From: an uncultured Oscillospiraceae bacterium
GTDB lineage: Bacteria; Bacillota_A; Clostridia; Oscillospirales; Oscillospiraceae
NCBI GenBank assembly: GCA_900757695.1
Contig: CAAEOU010000344.1
Location: 1 to 10,604 of the forward strand
DNA: 10,604 bases
Direction of reading: 5' to 3'
Shown here: piece by piece, positions 6,556-10,604 of the stretch
Layout of the letters: every line of letters begins with the position of its first letter
Numbering within the stretch: the first letter of the stretch is position 1
Notes under the pieces: generated by a model
The model's database searches: none
What the model saw: the letters and a program-made list of their open reading frames with translations, nothing else
Told to the model about the DNA's origin: nothing
Program-made: the position numbers and the translations under genes

Positions 6556-7395
6556 ATGACCATTCATGAATTGAAGGAAAAAAGCTGGACCCTCCGGCAG
6601 GACATTCTGGATATCATCATGTCAGGCGGCGGCGGTCACATCGGCGGCGATATGAGCGTGCTCAATGCGCTGCTGGTCCTCTATAAAAACCATCTCCGCA
6701 TTACACCGGAACTCGCAAATGACCCTGACCGGGACCGCTTTGTTTTGAGTAAGGGACATGCCATGGAGGCCTATTATGCGGTTCTCGCAGACTGTGGCTT
6801 TTTGAGTCTGGAAAATATCAAGTCTCTGTTTTTAAAGTTCGGCTCACCCTATATCGGGCATCCGAACAACCAGCTAAACGGCATTGAAATGAATTCCGGC
6901 AGTTTGGGCCATGGATTACCTGTCTGCGTGGGCATGGCCCTTTCCGGAAAGTTGAGCACAAAAGCATACCGGGTCTATACTATTATGGGCGACGGCGAGC
7001 TGGCCGAAGGCAGCGTGTGGGAAGCGGCGATGGCAGCCGCTCACTATCATCTGGATAATCTGTGCGCGGTGATCGACCGAAACGGATTGCAGATCTCCAG
7101 CTCTACCGAGGACGTCATGGCCCAAGAGGACCTGGCCCAGCGCTGGAGCTCATTTGGGTGGAATGTGATCCGTGTTAACGGAGACAGCATCCCTGCTCTG
7201 GACCAGGCCTTTTCTCAGGCCGCAAATTACAAAGGAAAGCCCACAGTCATCATTGCCAATACCACCAAGGGCTATGGCAGTCCAGTCATGGAGAATAAGG
7301 CAGACTGGCATCACCATGTGCCGACTGCGGAAGAATATGACCAAATCCAAGCGGACTTTGCAGCCGGAAAGGAGGCAGCACGCCATGCCCAATAA
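6556..7395 (+). CDS. Split transketolase, N-terminal (TPP-binding) subunit, AptA-like
   Basis: The 279-residue pyrophosphate-binding half of a two-subunit transketolase. Key motifs: GGGGHIGGDMS (24-34), SKGHA (65-69), NSGSLGHGLPVCVGMAL (113-129) and the thiamine diphosphate/Mg motif GDGELAEGSVWEA (145-157) ending at DRN (174-176). It would pair with the product of the next gene to move two-carbon units between sugar phosphates. In the apiose pathway the homologous pair AptA/AptB uses apulose 4-phosphate and glyceraldehyde 3-phosphate to make dihydroxyacetone phosphate and xylulose 5-phosphate. The order of subunit letters assigned to each half is from memory. The start follows the isomerase stop by 2 bases, with AGGGGGG upstream. 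An alternative role with another keto-sugar phosphate is possible. Confidence 0.9.
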   Translation: MTIHELKEKSWTLRQDILDIIMSGGGGHIGGDMSVLNALLVLYKNHLRITPELANDPDRDRFVLSKGHAMEAYYAVLADCGFLSLENIKSLFLKFGSPYIGHPNNQLNGIEMNSGSLGHGLPVCVGMALSGKLSTKAYRVYTIMGDGELAEGSVWEAAMAAAHYHLDNLCAVIDRNGLQISSSTEDVMAQEDLAQRWSSFGWNVIRVNGDSIPALDQAFSQAANYKGKPTVIIANTTKGYGSPVMENKADWHHHVPTAEEYDQIQADFAAGKEAARHAQ

Positions 7396-8338
7396 GATCC
7401 CAAACCGTCAGGCGATCTGCGACGTATTATGTACGCTGGCCGCCAAAGACAAGGATATTGTTGTTCTGTGCAGCGACAGCCGTGGCAGTGCTTCCATGAC
7501 CCGGTTTGCAAAGGAATTCCCGGCACAATTTGTAGAGGTCGGCATTGCAGAGCAGAATCTGGTCAGCATTGCGGCGGGGCTTGCCAGCTGCGGGAAAAAG
7601 CCGGTCGCCTTGTCTCCGGCCAGTTTCCTTTCCACCAGGAGTTACGAACAGATCAAGGTAGATTGCGCGTATTCCAACACCAATGTAACATTGATCGGCA
7701 TTTCCGGCGGCATCAGCTATGGAGCCCTGGGCATGAGCCATCATTCCGCCCAGGATATCGCCGCCATCAGTGCAGTTCCCAATATGCGGGTGTATCTGCC
7801 CAGTGACCGGCACCAATCCGGATGGCTGATCAAGACCCTGCTGGAGGATTCAAGCCCTGCCTATGTGCGTATCGGCCGAAACGCCGTGCCGGATATCTAT
7901 GACGAGAACAGCAGCCCCTTTGTCATGGATCAGGCGGCAGTACTCTGTGGGGACGAAACGGATGTAGATGCTGCCATCATCGTCTGCGGAGAAATGGTAT
8001 ATCCGGCCTTGCAGGCAGCGAAAATTTTAAAGGAACAAGGTATTTCCGCCTCTGTTACGGATATGTATTGTGTCAAGCCCCTGGATCAAGCAGCAGTGCT
8101 GCGTGCAACCAAACACGCAAAGGCTGTGCTGACCGTGGAGGAGCATTCTCCCTTCGGCGGGCTTGGCTCTATGGTCTCCCAGATCATTGGGGCACAATGC
8201 CCGCGCCTTGTGAAAAATCTTTCTCTGCCGGACAGTCCGGTGATCACCGGAACCTCTGCCCAGGTATTTGCGCACTATGGCCTGGATGCGGCGGGAATCG
8301 CAAACTCGGCAGCAGAGCTGCTGCGGCAGGAGCGCTGA
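7385..8338 (+). CDS. Split transketolase, C-terminal (pyrimidine-binding) subunit, AptB-like
   Basis: The 317-residue partner half, carrying the pyrimidine-binding domain and the C-terminal transketolase domain. EVGIAEQN at 51-58 holds the catalytic glutamate (Glu56) that activates the thiamine ring. FLSTRSYEQIKVDCAY (81-96), GGISYGALGMSHHSAQDIA (108-126) and VEEHSPFGGLGSMV (251-264) are family segments. The length fits the C-half of split transketolases. The start at 7385 lies within the end of the N-half gene (11-bp overlap) and has AAAGGAGG upstream, so the two subunits are translationally coupled, in keeping with a fixed stoichiometry. An upstream in-frame ATG at 7172 lies deep inside the preceding gene and is not credible. 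Confidence 0.9.
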   Translation: MPNKIPNRQAICDVLCTLAAKDKDIVVLCSDSRGSASMTRFAKEFPAQFVEVGIAEQNLVSIAAGLASCGKKPVALSPASFLSTRSYEQIKVDCAYSNTNVTLIGISGGISYGALGMSHHSAQDIAAISAVPNMRVYLPSDRHQSGWLIKTLLEDSSPAYVRIGRNAVPDIYDENSSPFVMDQAAVLCGDETDVDAAIIVCGEMVYPALQAAKILKEQGISASVTDMYCVKPLDQAAVLRATKHAKAVLTVEEHSPFGGLGSMVSQIIGAQCPRLVKNLSLPDSPVITGTSAQVFAHYGLDAAGIANSAAELLRQER

Positions 8339-8339
8339 T

Positions 8340-9833
8340 ATGGAAAAGCGCTATATTCTTTCGGTGGATCAGAGCACCCAGGGCACAAAGGCCCTTCTGT
8401 TTGACGAAAACGGGACGCTGGTGGCGCGGGCTTACAAAAGCCACCGGCAGCTTGTGGACGCAAACGGCTGGGTGGAGCATAACCCGGAGGAGATTTTACA
8501 AAACACTCTGTCTGCCTGCCGGGAAGCAATCTTATCGGCAGGGATCGAGCAGCACACTGTGATTGCCATGGGGCTGAGCAATCAGCGTGAAACCGTTATG
8601 GCTTGGGATAAGGCCACTGGTACACCGCTGTATAATGCCATCGTATGGCAGTGTGCCAGAGCCAGTGAACTGTGCGCCGGTCTTTCGGTGTTTTCAGAGA
8701 CCGTGAAAGCGAAAACCGGGCTGCATCTTTCCCCATATTTTTCCGCTGCTAAGCTGGCCTGGCTGCTGCAAAATATCCCCGCTGTCAAAAATGCGGCGGA
8801 GCAAGGGACCCTGTGCTGCGGCACCATGGACAGTTGGCTTGTATTTCGGCTAACAAAAGAGCATGCGTTTAAAACAGACTACTCTAACGCATCCCGCACC
8901 CAGCTGTTTAATATCCACAGCTTGGAGTGGGACAGGGAGCTGTGCGGGATATTTGGAGTCCCCGATGCGGCACTTCCGCAAGTTTGTATGTCGGATTCCC
9001 TGTTTGGAACCACCAACCTGGATGGCTTTTTTGAAACGGCAATCCCGATCTGCGGCGTACTGGGAGACAGCCATGCGGCACTTCTGGCCCAGAACTGCCG
9101 GGAACCGGGGGATGTAAAAGCCACCTATGGCACAGGCTCCTCGGTGATGATGCAGACGGGCATGCTGCCCTATAACAGCAGCAACGGTCTGGTGACCAGT
9201 CTCGCGTGGGGTCTCGAGGGAACAGTCTCCTATGTGCTGGAGGGAAACATCAATTACACCGGTGCGGTGATTCGTTGGCTCAAGGACATCCAACTGATCG
9301 AAACGGATGCCGAGAGCGAATCCCTGGCCTACCGTGCCAACCCAGAGGACCCGTGCTATTTCGTTCCTGCCTTTACAGGCTTGGGCGCTCCTTATTGGGA
9401 CAACGGCGCCACAGGAATGTTTACCGGCATTACACGGACCACCGGAAAGGCTGAATTGGTGAAAGCAGGGCTGGAGTGCATCGGATACCAGATTGCTGAC
9501 CTGCTGACGTGCATGGTACAATGTATCGGAATCCCGCTGACGGGGCTCCGGGTAGACGGCGGCCCTACCGCCAATAAATATCTTATGCAGTTCCAAAGCG
9601 ACATCGCAAATACATCGCTTTTGGTGTCAGCGCTGCAGGACCTCTCCGGATTTGGAGCGGCCATTGCGGCCGGAACGCACATGGGCCTGTATAACGGGGA
9701 TACATTGAAACAGAGCGTCCGTTACACCGGTTATCATCCCAGAACGGACGATGCCTGGCGGCAGGTAAAGCGCAGCGGCTGGAAAGATGCTGTTTGCCGG
9801 GCACTATCCAAAGACGCAACGACGATAAATTAA
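8340..9833 (+). CDS. FGGY-family sugar kinase (candidate D-apulose kinase)
   Basis: A 497-residue carbohydrate kinase of the FGGY family, close to glycerol kinase in several motifs. Seen: the N-terminal phosphate-binding SVDQSTQGTKA (8-18), NQRETVMAWD (81-90), WQCARA (103-108), TDYSNASRTQLFNI (179-192), GVLGDSHAAL (239-248) with the likely catalytic base Asp243, YGTGSSVM (263-270) and LRVDGGPTANKYLMQFQSD (403-421). In this operon it would phosphorylate the keto-sugar made by the isomerase, giving the transketolase its substrate. The start at 8340 lies one base after the transketolase stop, with CAGGAG 7 bases upstream. Glycerol or another pentulose as substrate cannot be excluded from sequence alone; the neighbours favour apulose. 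Confidence 0.9.
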   Translation: MEKRYILSVDQSTQGTKALLFDENGTLVARAYKSHRQLVDANGWVEHNPEEILQNTLSACREAILSAGIEQHTVIAMGLSNQRETVMAWDKATGTPLYNAIVWQCARASELCAGLSVFSETVKAKTGLHLSPYFSAAKLAWLLQNIPAVKNAAEQGTLCCGTMDSWLVFRLTKEHAFKTDYSNASRTQLFNIHSLEWDRELCGIFGVPDAALPQVCMSDSLFGTTNLDGFFETAIPICGVLGDSHAALLAQNCREPGDVKATYGTGSSVMMQTGMLPYNSSNGLVTSLAWGLEGTVSYVLEGNINYTGAVIRWLKDIQLIETDAESESLAYRANPEDPCYFVPAFTGLGAPYWDNGATGMFTGITRTTGKAELVKAGLECIGYQIADLLTCMVQCIGIPLTGLRVDGGPTANKYLMQFQSDIANTSLLVSALQDLSGFGAAIAAGTHMGLYNGDTLKQSVRYTGYHPRTDDAWRQVKRSGWKDAVCRALSKDATTIN

Positions 9834-9845
9834 GGAGGTATCACC

Positions 9846-10604
9846 ATGGGGGCATTAAGCGTATCGGAAAATAAACGAATGTTCCTGCGAAACGGGAAGC
9901 CGTTTCTCTGGTTCGGGGACACCTGTTGGAGCGCATTCACAAATGCCACAGACGAGGAATGGGACGCCTATCTGGACTACCGGGCAAAGCAGGGATTCAA
10001 TATTCTGCAAATCAACGCCCTGCCGCAATGGGATCGGTGCAAGGTAAACGGCAGCCTTTACCCATTCCCTGTGGATGAGACGCTGCATTTTGACTATTCC
10101 AGGATCAACGATGCATACTTTGAACACGCTGCAAGGATGTGTGCGAAAGCCACAGAACATGGCTTTATTCCAGCTATCGTAGTCATGTGGTGCAACTATG
10201 TGCCCGGCACATGGGCCTCCGGCGTGGACGCCAACTTTATCATGCCGGAAGCATATGTGCCCGCCGTCGTGAAGAAGATTGCAGATACGCTCAATCCTTT
10301 TGATCCGGTCTATCTGATTAGCGGTGATACCGACTGGAAATCGGATGAGACCATTGCGCGCTACCGTCTGGTTTCTGATCTGATGGAGGAATATGCGCCG
10401 GATACGTTGAAATGCTATCATTTGGCCGGATTCAGCGATGAGCTGCCGGAGGAAATGGAGCGGCACGCAGATATGTATATCTTCCAGTCCGGCCACAACC
10501 CCGAGCAGCAGGGCTGCGCCGTCACATTGTCCCAGAGCTTTTATCGCCGGACGCCAACCAAGCCCGTCATCAACAGCGAGCCGTGCTATGAGCAGATGGG
10601 CTTC
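9846..10604 (+). CDS. DUF4038 / GH140-like glycoside hydrolase, candidate cytoplasmic apiosidase (3' end outside window)
   Basis: 253 codons of an open frame that runs off the right edge. It matches DUF4038 (apiosidase-like, GH140 clan) proteins: FLRNGKPFLWFGDTCWSAF at 13-31, QGFNILQINALPQW at 49-62, DYSRINDAYFEHAARMC at 83-99, VMWCNY at 113-118, ISGDTDW at 158-164 and INSEPCYEQ at 242-250. By analogy with GH140 apiosidase, Asp161 and Glu245 are the likely acid/base and nucleophile. It starts MGALSVSENKRM, with no signal peptide, so it should act in the cytoplasm. AGGAGG (9833-9838) is 7 bases before the ATG, 12 bases after the kinase stop. It is the reason to read the operon as apiose-specific. 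Other DUF4038 members may cleave other glycosides. Confidence 0.87.
   Translation, partial: MGALSVSENKRMFLRNGKPFLWFGDTCWSAFTNATDEEWDAYLDYRAKQGFNILQINALPQWDRCKVNGSLYPFPVDETLHFDYSRINDAYFEHAARMCAKATEHGFIPAIVVMWCNYVPGTWASGVDANFIMPEAYVPAVVKKIADTLNPFDPVYLISGDTDWKSDETIARYRLVSDLMEEYAPDTLKCYHLAGFSDELPEEMERHADMYIFQSGHNPEQQGCAVTLSQSFYRRTPTKPVINSEPCYEQMGF

Noticed and set aside
6556..6930. GHIGGD and GSLGHG in place of the usual GHPGGS and GSLGQG of transketolase
   Set aside because: I first took these as odd, but a subgroup of split transketolases carries the same variants, so they mark the subfamily rather than a defect.
8850..9596. Minus-strand open frame of 248 codons
   Set aside because: Antisense to the FGGY kinase, whose motifs are continuous over the same stretch.
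9855..10496. Minus-strand open frame of 213 codons
   Set aside because: Antisense to the DUF4038 gene, which has a strong ribosome binding site and family motifs.
1..10604. tRNA, rRNA, CRISPR array, riboswitch or transposase gene
   Set aside because: I looked for these and saw none; the operon leader of about 25 bases is too short for a riboswitch.

Overview
The window most resembles a gut-type Clostridia (Bacillota) chromosome. The grounds are strong AGGAGG ribosome binding sites, sigma-A type promoters with perfect TATAAT boxes, and protein families common in that group (a DUF169 protein, a TrsS/COG1964-like radical SAM protein, a LacI regulator with a split transketolase). Taxonomy is inference; there is no rRNA or tRNA gene here.

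Left part (1-3110, minus strand): a DUF169 gene ends at a rho-independent terminator. It is followed, from its own promoter, by a two-gene operon of a G3E-type P-loop GTPase and a radical SAM protein that runs off the left edge. Those two genes overlap by ATGA. The DUF169 gene looks damaged at both ends.

Middle (3110-3990): gene-poor. It holds the remains of a HepT/DUF86 toxin gene (frameshift plus TGG-to-TGA nonsense change), a stretch with small repeats and hairpins that may be a dispersed intergenic element, and a strong terminator.

Right part (3990-10604): a LacI-family regulator (minus strand) stands divergent to a plus-strand operon. The operon encodes a fucose/arabinose-isomerase-fold sugar isomerase, the N- and C-terminal halves of a split transketolase, an FGGY sugar kinase, and a DUF4038 (GH140-like) glycoside hydrolase cut by the right edge. 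The gene set matches the known D-apiose route: apiosidase releases apiose, an isomerase makes apulose, a kinase makes apulose 4-phosphate, and the transketolase AptA/AptB forms xylulose 5-phosphate plus dihydroxyacetone phosphate. The glycosidase has no signal peptide, so the cell would hydrolyse imported apiosides in the cytoplasm. The divergent promoter region holds four TTTAG(T/C) half-sites that overlap both promoters, which suggests one regulator controls itself and the operon.
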